Assembly: GCF_011064285.1 (NCBI RefSeq)
Contig: NZ_CP049331.1
Location: forward strand, 1,426,001 to 1,490,000
Direction: 5' to 3'
Origin: Vibrio ziniensis
Lineage (GTDB): Bacteria > Pseudomonadota > Gammaproteobacteria > Enterobacterales > Vibrionaceae
Length of the DNA: 64,000 bases
This document shows, piece by piece, positions 8,506 through 16,607 of the stretch. Under the pieces are notes generated by a model, which worked only from the letters and a program-made list of their open reading frames with translations, did not search any database and was not told the DNA's origin. Within the stretch, counting starts at the first letter, position 1, and the number at the start of each line of letters is the position of its first letter. Both the position numbers and the translations under genes were made by a program.

Positions 8506-9159
8506 ATGTCGAGCAAAGATCTTATCGCTAAGCGCGTAGCCAAAGAACTCAATCTTGGAGACTTGGTCAATTTAGGGATTGGTATGCCTACTTCGGTCTC
8601 CAATTTTGTTCCGCCTGAAAAACACATCGTCTTCCAATCAGAGAATGGCATGGTTGGTTTGGATTCCACCCCAGAAGAAAATAATGAAGATTGGGATTTA
8701 ACTAACGCTGGAGGTATGCCGGTAACTGCCGTGGAAGGTGCTGCTTACTTCGACTCTACCCTTTCTTTTGCTTTAATTCGGGGAGGGCATGTTGATGCGA
8801 CTGTCCTCGGAGCAATGGAAGTGGACCGCCATGGCAATTTAGCTAATTACATGATCCCAGGGAAAATGGTTGCAGGGATGGGGGGGGCGATGGACCTCGT
8901 TAATGGTGCCCGAAAAGTTATTATCATGATGACACACTGTAATAAAAATGGTGACCCGAAAATCTTAGATGATTGCACGTTGCCACTTACTGCTGCTAAA
9001 TGTGTAGACCTCATCGTTACTGAACTTGCTGTAATTGAGCCGACTGAAAAGGGCCTGTTGCTTAAAGAAATTGCTTACAACACAACCATTGAAGAAGTTT
9101 TAGATAAGACAGGCACCGAATTGATTGTTTCTGATTCCTTAAAAGTATTTGGAGAATAG
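8506..9159 (+). CDS. 3-oxoacid CoA-transferase, subunit B
   Basis: 217 residues, AtoA/ScoB type. The catalytic glutamate that forms the enzyme-CoA thioester is visible in the SENGMVG motif (about residue 46), and NLGIGMP precedes it. Start has a GAGAG ribosome site 4 bp after subunit A. Its end overlaps the thiolase by a single base (TAGTGATG area), so the three genes are translationally coupled. Confidence 0.92.
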   Translation: MSSKDLIAKRVAKELNLGDLVNLGIGMPTSVSNFVPPEKHIVFQSENGMVGLDSTPEENNEDWDLTNAGGMPVTAVEGAAYFDSTLSFALIRGGHVDATVLGAMEVDRHGNLANYMIPGKMVAGMGGAMDLVNGARKVIIMMTHCNKNGDPKILDDCTLPLTAAKCVDLIVTELAVIEPTEKGLLLKEIAYNTTIEEVLDKTGTELIVSDSLKVFGE

Positions 9160-10349
9160 TGATGAAAGATGTAGTCATTGTAAGTGCAAAAAGGACAGCG
9201 ATTGGTAATTATCTTGGTTCATTTACTAACGTGTCAGCAATTGATTTGGGTGTAACCGCTGTAACATCGGCCATCAAGGATGCTGGGATAGATCCGGATC
9301 AAGTTGATAATGTCATTCTAGGTAATGTTTTGTCTGCTGGGTTAGGGCAAAATCCTGCACGTCAAGTAGCTAGATTGTCTGGGATTCCTGACTCTAAAAC
9401 TGCCAACGTAGTATCAATGGTTTGTGGATCTGGACTAAAAGCCGTAATGGATGCTGCAAATCAAATTCGTTTAGGTGAAGCTGAAATTGTTATCGCAGGA
9501 GGCATGGAGTCTATGTCTAATGCAGGACATGTACTTCAGTCGCATCGTATTGGTATTAAAATGGGTCATTCAACCTTGACCGATACTATGCTTAACGATG
9601 GTCTGACAGATGCATTCGGTGGATTCCATATGGGAATTACAGCGGAAAATCTCGCTAAACAGTATGCAATTTCCAGAGAGGAGCAAGACACTTTCGCTGT
9701 TCAATCGCAAAATCGTGCTGAGTTAGCCGTTAAGTCAGGTCGATTTGCTGCAGAGATTGCGCCTCATACAATCCACAGCCGTAGAGGCGATATTGTTGTC
9801 GATACAGATGAGTTTCCAAGATTCGGTTCAACAAAGGAAACAATATCAAAACCTAAACCTGCTTTTATCACTGATGGAAGTGGTACGGTAACGGCCGCCA
9901 ATGCTTCTGGTCTCAATGACGGTGCCGCAGCGTTAGTATTAATGAGTGCAGACAAAGCCAAAGAACTCGGTTTGTCCCCAATGGCGACTATTGTTTCTCA
10001 GGCTTCAGCGGGCGTAGATCCAGATGTAATGGGGTATGCACCTGTACCCGCATCGTTAAAAGCTTTGAGAAATGCAAACTTGGATGTCACAGATATTAAT
10101 TTGATCGAAGCAAACGAAGCTTTTGCATCTCAGGCTATTTCTGTTTGTCGTGGTTTGGGTTTGGACTCTGCGATTACGAATGTCAACGGTGGAGCTATTG
10201 CTCTCGGGCATCCTATCGGTGCTTCCGGTGCGCGTATTCTGGTGACTCTTGTACACGAACTTACCAAACGTGAGGAACAATATGGACTTGCAACACTCTG
10301 TATTGGTGGTGGGCAAGGTGTCGCAGTTGTAATAGAGCGCACAAAATGA
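9159..10349 (+). CDS. Thiolase (acetyl-CoA C-acetyltransferase type)
   Basis: 396 residues, normal length. The catalytic cysteine is in VCGSGLKAV (near residue 89), the active-site histidine in GHPIGASGAR (near residue 351), and the second cysteine in CIGGGQG (near residue 382). All three are intact. It would cleave a 3-oxoacyl-CoA with free CoA, releasing acetyl-CoA. The translated frame begins with two Met codons in a row; the first overlaps the CoA-transferase stop, the second (9162) is an equally good start. Last gene of the operon. No hydratase or hydroxyacyl-CoA dehydrogenase is encoded here, so either the imported acid is already a 3-oxo acid or AtuA supplies the missing step. Confidence 0.93.
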   Translation: MMKDVVIVSAKRTAIGNYLGSFTNVSAIDLGVTAVTSAIKDAGIDPDQVDNVILGNVLSAGLGQNPARQVARLSGIPDSKTANVVSMVCGSGLKAVMDAANQIRLGEAEIVIAGGMESMSNAGHVLQSHRIGIKMGHSTLTDTMLNDGLTDAFGGFHMGITAENLAKQYAISREEQDTFAVQSQNRAELAVKSGRFAAEIAPHTIHSRRGDIVVDTDEFPRFGSTKETISKPKPAFITDGSGTVTAANASGLNDGAAALVLMSADKAKELGLSPMATIVSQASAGVDPDVMGYAPVPASLKALRNANLDVTDINLIEANEAFASQAISVCRGLGLDSAITNVNGGAIALGHPIGASGARILVTLVHELTKREEQYGLATLCIGGGQGVAVVIERTK

Positions 10350-10392
10350 AGATGTGAGAGGATTTTTAAACATCCAAATGCTCTTTATAGAG

Positions 10393-10406
10393 GGTTCTGT
10401 CGCAAA
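10393..10406 (+). repeat. Sequence resembling an IS6-family terminal repeat, solitary
   Basis: GGTTCTGTCGCAAA differs at one base from the GGTTCTGTTGCAAA end known for several IS6-family elements. No IS6 transposase follows. It may be a relic or chance. Confidence 0.2.
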
Positions 10407-10483
10407 CAAATTTAGAACGTTGAAATTGCATGAGTTGCTTTGAGGGGAACTTATGAACCTGATGTAGTGCTTGTCTGAGAAAC

Positions 10484-10518
10484 ATAAAAAATCCGAGTGC
10501 TAGATTAACACTCGGATT
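10484..10518 (-). terminator. Rho-independent terminator of the GGDEF-EAL gene
   Basis: Perfect 10-bp stem AATCCGAGTG / CACTCGGATT with a 9-nt loop; on the minus strand it ends in a run of six T. It lies about 80 bp past the minus-strand GGDEF-EAL stop codon. Confidence 0.85.
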
Positions 10519-10600
10519 CGACCATCTTGGGAGAAGCATTCAATCAGCTACTGTTCTCTAAACTGATTGGCAATTACTTCAATGGTGTCCCTTTTCGCCA

Positions 10601-12997
10601 CTAACTAAGAAGCATGTTGGTGATTTCCGAACAACTCACTGGTTTCGAGTAAAAATAGCCTTGAATGACTTGGCACCCTTCTGCCACCACAAAATCACGC
10701 TGTTCAGCTGTTTCGACACCTTCAACAACCACGCTAAGCTGCAAGTTCGTCGCTAATTGAACAATCGTTCGGCAAAGCTGCTGCTGAGTGGTGTCGGCAG
10801 GCAAGCGACTAATAAAAGAACGGTCAATTTTGAGCGTCGAAATCGGCAGAGCATGTAAATAAGACAGTGATGAGTAACCAGTACCAAAATCATCAATCGC
10901 CAAACTCACCCCTAAATCACGAATCTTCTCAAGCTGCGGTATCACCTCTTGCTCACGCTCTAGAAATGCAGATTCTGTCAGTTCTAATTGCAATGCTTTT
11001 GCAGGAAATCCCGTTTTATTTAAAACTGAAGTCACTTGTTCATATAACTGATCAAAACGTAGCTGATGCGCAGAAACATTCACCGATAGTTTCAGTGTTT
11101 CCACGCCTGTTTTTGCGAACCAAATTTGCGCATCACGGCACGCGGTTTCAAGCACATACATTCCTAGTTGGTCGATAAGGCCGGAACGCTCAGCAACAGG
11201 AATAAACTCGGCTGGCGATACCCAGTTTCCACCATCATTCCAGCGCACTAGAGCTTCTACACCAATCATACCTCCTGTTCCCGCATGCACTTGAGGTTGG
11301 TAATAGACTTCAAGAGCTTGTTTTTCGAGTGCTTCTCTTAGGCGATTACTCAATATCAACGTACGTTGGCTCGCATCAGTAAATGACTGCTCATAGAACT
11401 GATAGCTTCCTCGTTTGGCATGCTTCGCCACATACATCGCCGCATCTGCACTTTGAAAAAGGTCTTCAAGTTCCACATTCTGCTGCAGCGCAATCCCCAT
11501 GCTCAAAGAAGAGTAAACATGGATGTCATTGCCTAGATAATATGGACGTGTCATCAATTTCTGTACTTTCTGGCACAGTGCTTCACACGAAGATAAATCA
11601 GCGTTCTTAATTAATAGAGCAAACTCATCGCCTCCAGTGCGTGCCAAAACATAGCCATCCTGACCAAACTGTTCACCACTCACCTTAGGGAGCATTTGTG
11701 CGATTTTGTTAAGCAGAGCATCTCCACTGGCATGCCCGTAACTATCATTGATGTCTTTGAAATGGTCCACATCAAACATGATGAGTGCGCTGTGTATAAG
11801 ATCTTCATGACTGAGTGCATCATCCAACACTCGGCGATTTGGTAACCCCGTCAAGATATCGTGACTTGCTAAATAATGAAGCTGGTCTTGCGCTGCCATG
11901 AGATCGTCGATATTAGTAAGCGAAACGATCTTTAATGCACTGCGACCCTTTGTCTTTTCAACATTTGTCACTGTTAGCAAGCCGTGGTGTCCTTGAAATT
12001 CAATCTCGATTTTTTGCTCACTCGATGATTCATCTAACGACATCACAAATGACGGTTCTAAATTGAGAAGCGATGTTAACGTTTTCGATGCTGAGGTAAT
12101 CGATTGAACAGATTTACCGGTGAATTGAGCAAAAGCAGAGTTACAGCGGAGAACGACTCCCTGATTATCAATTACCGCTAATCCATCATTGCTGTGTTCA
12201 AATACTGTCTCAGCCTGCTTTAAGCCATACTCTTTATCCTCAATTTCCTTCATCAAATCACGACTCGAACGAAACATCAGTTTCCAATCCAAAGGTTCAC
12301 CTTGAAGATATTGGGTAAATTCACGACGCTTAACCAATATGTACAATGCGAGTGGTACGCTAAAGGCTGAGGCCATCAGCACTTTACCTGAAAGTCCACC
12401 GATCACGATATTTACTACTGGCTCACTTACGCCAAAGGCTATTAAAGGGAAAGCGATTCCATCTGCAACTAACACGCAGATAAACCCCAAAAGATAAACT
12501 AACGCAGAAGCAAACATTGGCAACTTCAAGTTTTTGAGCTTCTCGAACAAAAAGAAAAGCACAGCCAGTTCCGTGATAATCAATACGCCGCCTAAGATAA
12601 TAAACGGCGTAGATATGTGGAAAAATTCAGCAGGAATACTGTGCGGGTTTACGACATCTTGTTCTAGCGTATATTCCGCTAACCCTGCAAACAAGACGTT
12701 AAATAGATCGACAATAATCACCAATCGGATGAGGTGACGCAGAATAAAAACATCACGCTCCACCAATACACAAAGTATTGATGTCATCATGAATGCGCCA
12801 TAACAAAGGTTGCCCCCAGAAATATTGATGGTTTCAGTTATAGGTAGGGAATATACGTTGCCAAAAAAGCCGCCGATCAACAGGTAAAGAGAGATGCAGA
12901 TATAAAAAGAGGTTCTGCGTATACCGGGATCTAGACGTGTGCAATATAGTGGAAAAAGTGAGAATAAAACAATTTGGCCAACAAACAGTCCTAGCAT
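10601..12997 (-). CDS. Membrane-anchored PAS-GGDEF-EAL c-di-GMP enzyme
   Basis: 798 residues from the Met at 12997, chosen because AGGAAGGAAG lies just before it; a Met ten codons upstream has no ribosome site. Seven hydrophobic segments fill residues 1-228 (an unnamed membrane sensor), then a PAS domain (about 250-360), GGDEF (about 375-535) and EAL (about 550-795). The GGDEF motif is intact (TGGDEF) but the RxxD inhibitory site before it is missing. The EAL motifs EALVRW and DDFGTGYSS are intact. It could therefore make or degrade c-di-GMP; the EAL half is complete enough to be a working phosphodiesterase. It is a single-gene unit with its own terminator. Confidence 0.92.
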   Translation of the reverse strand: MLGLFVGQIVLFSLFPLYCTRLDPGIRRTSFYICISLYLLIGGFFGNVYSLPITETINISGGNLCYGAFMMTSILCVLVERDVFILRHLIRLVIIVDLFNVLFAGLAEYTLEQDVVNPHSIPAEFFHISTPFIILGGVLIITELAVLFFLFEKLKNLKLPMFASALVYLLGFICVLVADGIAFPLIAFGVSEPVVNIVIGGLSGKVLMASAFSVPLALYILVKRREFTQYLQGEPLDWKLMFRSSRDLMKEIEDKEYGLKQAETVFEHSNDGLAVIDNQGVVLRCNSAFAQFTGKSVQSITSASKTLTSLLNLEPSFVMSLDESSSEQKIEIEFQGHHGLLTVTNVEKTKGRSALKIVSLTNIDDLMAAQDQLHYLASHDILTGLPNRRVLDDALSHEDLIHSALIMFDVDHFKDINDSYGHASGDALLNKIAQMLPKVSGEQFGQDGYVLARTGGDEFALLIKNADLSSCEALCQKVQKLMTRPYYLGNDIHVYSSLSMGIALQQNVELEDLFQSADAAMYVAKHAKRGSYQFYEQSFTDASQRTLILSNRLREALEKQALEVYYQPQVHAGTGGMIGVEALVRWNDGGNWVSPAEFIPVAERSGLIDQLGMYVLETACRDAQIWFAKTGVETLKLSVNVSAHQLRFDQLYEQVTSVLNKTGFPAKALQLELTESAFLEREQEVIPQLEKIRDLGVSLAIDDFGTGYSSLSYLHALPISTLKIDRSFISRLPADTTQQQLCRTIVQLATNLQLSVVVEGVETAEQRDFVVAEGCQVIQGYFYSKPVSCSEITNMLLS

Positions 12998-13545
12998 ACT
13001 TTCTTCCTTCCTCATGAGGGTGAACATTATTTTCTACTTGATTGGTCAAGGATTTACTGACTTGACCATGATAAGCTAATTGTTAATTAAAGACGACGAG
13101 ACATTTGAAAAAGGGCAACTGATCTGCTCCTGTGATATTGGACTTGTCATTAACCGATTTATCCATATCTGTAGTTATTCATTAGCAAAGCTTCAGGAAA
13201 ACTATTGTCCATAGCCGTTTCAGTACTCTCTGGCTAGCAAACATCTGCGCCAAAATTCGTAAGATTAACGACACAGTCACATCTTCATCCGGTGGGAGTT
13301 ACCTACAGATAGTGATACGACCTCAACTCGCACGCACCACTTTACGTTAGATTAAATACACACAGATAGACAAGTCTGCACTGCCTTTGGTTGTTTACCC
13401 TCTTAAAATAATTTCGAGCATCAAGTTTTGATGGGGTGATATTTGTTCTTAACTTGCTGCATGGTTTATCTGGGCTAATACTTGACCTATGGTGTTTCAA
13501 TTATGCTTTTGGATGTGGTTGTGACGGGGTAAGGAGGCGATTGAC
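12998..13545. other. Non-coding gap between GGDEF-EAL gene and cupin gene
   Basis: Nearly 550 bp between divergent genes. Promoters for both must be here. No convincing small gene, RNA or repeat was recognised. Confidence 0.5.
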
Positions 13546-14097
13546 ATGTTTAGTACCGATAAGTTTATTGAAGATTGTATAAAGGCAGTAACTGAAGGAG
13601 AAGAGGCTGTTAATGAAGTCGTTTCACAAGCTATGTCTGATAGAACAACAATAATATCTGCCCTTGGTAAGCAAGAGCATGCTGGAATACATTTATTATT
13701 CAGGTCACCATCACTTACCATTATTAATTTTACCTGGGCTCCATATATGAATTTAATGCCACATAATCATCAGATGTTTTCTGTTGTCGGGATTTATTCT
13801 GGGAGAGAGGACAATATTTTCTGGCAAAGAACTAAAACAGGTATTGAAGCTTCAAAAGCGATGTCTCTTGGGGCTGGAGACGTATGTGTACTTGACAAAA
13901 CAGCCATCCATTCAGTCCTTAATCCAATCGGGAAAAGGACTGGAGCCATTCATGTCTATGGTGGTAACTTTTTTGCTCCTCATGAACCAAGAAGCGAATG
14001 GGATCACGAAACGTTACTAGAACGTCCATGGGATGTAGAGCGCGTCAAATCTATTTTCCAAGAAGCAGAAGAAAGATTTACTTGTAGCCGACATTGA
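13546..14097 (+). CDS. Cupin-fold protein, cysteine-dioxygenase-like
   Basis: 183 residues with one double-stranded beta-helix. Metal ligands can be picked out: two histidines in PHNHQMF (about residues 68-70), a glutamate in SGRED about nine residues later, and a later histidine in AIHSVL. This is the pattern of the cysteine dioxygenase / predicted metal-dependent beta-helix family, which oxidise thiols or small acids using ferrous iron. The substrate is unknown. A GGAGG-like ribosome site (AAGGAGG) precedes the start. It is followed by its own terminator and then by an insertion sequence. Confidence 0.8.
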   Translation: MFSTDKFIEDCIKAVTEGEEAVNEVVSQAMSDRTTIISALGKQEHAGIHLLFRSPSLTIINFTWAPYMNLMPHNHQMFSVVGIYSGREDNIFWQRTKTGIEASKAMSLGAGDVCVLDKTAIHSVLNPIGKRTGAIHVYGGNFFAPHEPRSEWDHETLLERPWDVERVKSIFQEAEERFTCSRH

Positions 14098-14168
14098 ATC
14101 GAACGATACATTTAAATGGTTAAATTTTAGGTGGCTTGGCACACTAATCTGTCCAGAACTCGCTCTGC

Positions 14169-14200
14169 TGGCACTTCTACTCAGAAGTGCCACTTTCTTT
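14169..14200 (+). terminator. Rho-independent terminator of the cupin gene
   Basis: Ten-bp perfect stem TGGCACTTCT / AGAAGTGCCA with a 4-nt loop, followed by CTTTCTTT. It lies 72 bp after the cupin stop. Confidence 0.8.
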
Positions 14201-14246
14201 GTTTGCAGAGTGTTGCCAATAGTCATGCTTTCATGATTTTTTCATA

Positions 14247-14253
14247 ACAATTC
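14247..14253 (+). repeat. Left target-site duplication of the ISL3 element
   Basis: ACAATTC directly outside the left inverted repeat; the same seven bases lie directly outside the right one at 15603-15609. Confidence 0.75.
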
Positions 14254-15602
14254 GGTTCTTCTCCGCTTAGGTGAGCTTGATGTTTGGGTAAAAAGTTGAG
14301 TGAGTATCAGGAACCGACGTTTGTCTAATCTTCAATTTGAAATAGTCTGTGTCTCTCACTCCTCTAGCTCTTCGCCTAAGTAAGCCAATCGAGACATTAC
14401 CTGCTTCAACCCGAGCGTTGGTCAGCTTGTATTTCCCGTAGTTACAGATGCCGACTTTTCTTTCCAATAAAACATTGGCAAAGTTACTTAAGGACAGAAC
14501 TCTGGTCGATTTTGCGAGACTGCACCAGGCTTCAAGAGCTGCCACCATTGTTTCGTAATCGGGTTCATCCCATATGGCTTGTAGCTGCTCTTTTAGCATA
14601 TAAACAACGCACAACGTCTTGTTGCTCTCGAGTAAGTCATCGAGTCTGTCAGACTGTCTATTATCCAATTTGTGAGCATTTTTCAGCAGGAGAAAGAGTG
14701 TCCCTTTCAACATCCTTTTCTCGTCGTGAGAGCCGTTTCTAAACGCTTTTGCTCTCTCTTTTTTGATTAAGATGCAGTAGTTCTGCATGACATGAAATCG
14801 GTCAAAAACAATATCTGCATGGGGAAGCATTTTCCTCACCGCCGATTGATAAGACTGGCCCATGTCCATTGACACTGCTTTGATTCCTGCTTTGGTTTCT
14901 TCTGATAACTGCTCGAAAAAGGAGATCAGTACTTCCGCTTTTCGGCCATGCTCAACCCAAATTAAATGCCCAGAGACGAGGTCATAAACGACCGTCATAT
15001 AATCGTGTCTCTTGGCTCTGGCAACTTCATCGACACCAATATGGATTAGGTTATTCAGTTTCTCAGGGTCTAAAGCTGGCAAGCTTGAACGTAAGTATTC
15101 TCTATCTATATTTTTTACTGTTTCCCAACGGATCCCTAAATGCTGAGAGACGGCATGTATGCTCATGTGGCGACATAACCCACTGATGAACATGCAAAAG
15201 CGAGCAGTATAACGACCGCCTTTAGCCACATACTCAGCCTCTTCAATTAACCGTCTTCCTTCTTTGTCTCTAGTTTTAGCCAGCTCAACTTCAATCGTGC
15301 AAGGCCGTCCACTCACAGGTAAATCCTTAAGACGTCTTTTAACGTAGTGATCGACAGTGCAGGAAGTGCCGGATATTGGCTCTTTGACCTTATACCTTCG
15401 GTCTCGACGGCAACGAACGAATACTGATTGGGACACTTCTTCTACTGAACAAGATTCAACACACTGGCCTTTAAAGCTAAATAATGAGGAAGACAAAGAC
15501 GACAAAATAGACTACTAACTTATTCTCAAAATAAGCATTATAAATCATGTGATTATGATGAATTAGTCAGTGCATTCAGACTCATGAAAGCGGAGAAGAA
15601 CC
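14254..15602 (-). mobile_element. Complete ISL3-family insertion sequence
   Basis: A 1349-bp element bounded by perfect 15-bp inverted repeats (GGTTCTTCTCCGCTT at 14254-14268 and its complement at 15588-15602), with further partial matches inside. It holds one transposase gene filling nearly the whole length and is flanked by a 7-bp direct duplication ACAATTC. ISL3 elements usually duplicate about 8 bp, so 7 identical bases fit, with one possible mismatch. Intact ends, intact gene and intact duplication point to a recent insertion. It sits between the cupin terminator and the hydrolase terminator and breaks no gene. Confidence 0.88.
14267..15505 (-). CDS. ISL3-family transposase
   Basis: 412 residues. 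The DDE catalytic triad is visible: Asp in IGVDEVARAKRHDYMTVV, Asp in VSMDMGQSYQSAV, and Glu in NARVEAGN near residue 360. The central FDRFHVMQN and the helix-turn-helix HLGIRWETVKNID are typical of the family. The N-terminal cysteine-rich zinc ribbon is degenerate but recognisable by scattered cysteines. Its stop codon overlaps the left inverted repeat. The frame is uninterrupted, so the element is probably still able to move. Confidence 0.92.
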   Translation of the reverse strand: MSSLSSSLFSFKGQCVESCSVEEVSQSVFVRCRRDRRYKVKEPISGTSCTVDHYVKRRLKDLPVSGRPCTIEVELAKTRDKEGRRLIEEAEYVAKGGRYTARFCMFISGLCRHMSIHAVSQHLGIRWETVKNIDREYLRSSLPALDPEKLNNLIHIGVDEVARAKRHDYMTVVYDLVSGHLIWVEHGRKAEVLISFFEQLSEETKAGIKAVSMDMGQSYQSAVRKMLPHADIVFDRFHVMQNYCILIKKERAKAFRNGSHDEKRMLKGTLFLLLKNAHKLDNRQSDRLDDLLESNKTLCVVYMLKEQLQAIWDEPDYETMVAALEAWCSLAKSTRVLSLSNFANVLLERKVGICNYGKYKLTNARVEAGNVSIGLLRRRARGVRDTDYFKLKIRQTSVPDTHSTFYPNIKLT

Positions 15603-15609
15603 ACAATTC
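15603..15609 (+). repeat. Right target-site duplication of the ISL3 element
   Basis: ACAATTC directly outside the right inverted repeat, identical to 14247-14253. Confidence 0.75.
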
Positions 15610-15633
15610 TAATGACTCGGTTGCACATATACA

Positions 15634-15664
15634 GAAAAGCCAGCGACATCAAGTTGCTGGCTTT
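15634..15664 (-). terminator. Rho-independent terminator of the alpha/beta hydrolase gene
   Basis: A 12-bp stem with one wobble pair, AAAGCCAGCGAC / GTTGCTGGCTTT, loop 5 nt. The minus strand continues with TTTTCTG. It lies 25 bp past the minus-strand hydrolase stop. Confidence 0.75.
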
Positions 15665-15689
15665 ATAACCCATCACAGTATTCCGAGTA

Positions 15690-16547
15690 TTAGCAATGTT
15701 TAGACGTAAATTTAAGTATAAGCTCGTTGATTTCATCAGGTTTATCGAGTTGTACCCAGTGAGTTGCATCATTCACACGAGCGAATTCAAAACTGGCATT
15801 TTTACCGATGAAATGTACAGAGTCTTTCATCTGTTTTTCACCTAAGTAGTGGTCATGTTCAGACCAGATACCTAGGCAAGGCACTTGAACTAAACCGAGA
15901 TCTTCTGGTTTCATGGGACTTTCTAAGTTCAAAGCATTGCGATACCAGTTAAGCCCTGGAACAATGTCTTTGCCTTCTTTAAATACTTCTTTCCAGTGCT
16001 CCCATTCCGGGTGATTACGAACCCACTCTTTAAGCAGCTTCCAATCTTCGGCAGCAAGAAGATCTTGTGCCATTGGCAATTGGAAGAAGAAGAAATACCA
16101 TGACATTTCACGTTGTTGAATATTCGGCATGCTCAGCAAACCAAATGGATGTCCCACAGAAATAGCAGTCAGTGATTTCGTTGCTTGCGGATATATGCCA
16201 GCAAATGCCCAAGACACACCCGCGCCCCAGTCGTGTCCTACAATATGAGCTTTTTCAATACCGAGATGATCGACAACTGCTTTGACATCAGAGGCAAGCA
16301 TAGTGATGTGGTAATTCTCTTTTTCGATCGGCTTAGATGTTTTGCCGTAGCCACGCATATCTAACGTAATCACACGGTAGCCAGCATTTACAAATGGATC
16401 TATTTGATTACGCCAAGCATTGGCTGAGTCAGGGAAACCATGTACTAAAACAATAGGTTCTCCTTGGCCTTTCTCATAAGCCTGAATGGTGATATCACCA
16501 TTTTGAACTTGGAAAGCTCTGCCTAGGTGTGACAAATTCGTATTCAT
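15690..16547 (-). CDS. Alpha/beta hydrolase, epoxide hydrolase / haloalkane dehalogenase type
   Basis: 285 residues. Oxyanion-hole motif HGFPDS near residue 36, nucleophile elbow GHDWGAG near residue 104 with aspartate as nucleophile, and a late histidine in DATHWVQLDKP near residue 264. An Asp nucleophile marks epoxide hydrolases and haloalkane dehalogenases rather than serine esterases. The cap-domain sequence does not let me choose between them. Ribosome site AAAGGA. It follows the alkylsulfatase-like gene on the same strand across a 60-bp gap holding a strong hairpin, so the two may be co-transcribed at different levels. No signal peptide. Confidence 0.87.
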   Translation of the reverse strand: MNTNLSHLGRAFQVQNGDITIQAYEKGQGEPIVLVHGFPDSANAWRNQIDPFVNAGYRVITLDMRGYGKTSKPIEKENYHITMLASDVKAVVDHLGIEKAHIVGHDWGAGVSWAFAGIYPQATKSLTAISVGHPFGLLSMPNIQQREMSWYFFFFQLPMAQDLLAAEDWKLLKEWVRNHPEWEHWKEVFKEGKDIVPGLNWYRNALNLESPMKPEDLGLVQVPCLGIWSEHDHYLGEKQMKDSVHFIGKNASFEFARVNDATHWVQLDKPDEINELILKFTSKHC

Positions 16548-16565
16548 ATTTTTATCCTTTTAATA

Positions 16566-16594
16566 CTCAGTAGTAGCCGTTAGCTACTACTGAG
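16566..16594 (-). terminator. Hairpin between sulfatase-like and hydrolase genes
   Basis: A perfect 12-bp stem CTCAGTAGTAGC / GCTACTACTGAG with a 5-nt loop. It is downstream of the minus-strand sulfatase-like gene. The T-run on the minus strand is short, so it may terminate only partly and let some transcription into the hydrolase gene. Confidence 0.55.
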
Positions 16595-16607
16595 AGGCTG
16601 CAATCAA

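Noticed and set aside
6092-10349. Terpene (citronellol/geraniol) degradation cluster
   Set aside because: Only AtuA-like genes are shared; geranyl-CoA carboxylase, the hydratase and the acyl-CoA dehydrogenases of that pathway are absent.
13546-16547. Composite transposon carrying the cupin and hydrolase genes
   Set aside because: Only one insertion-sequence copy is present and its target duplication directly flanks it, so it moved alone.
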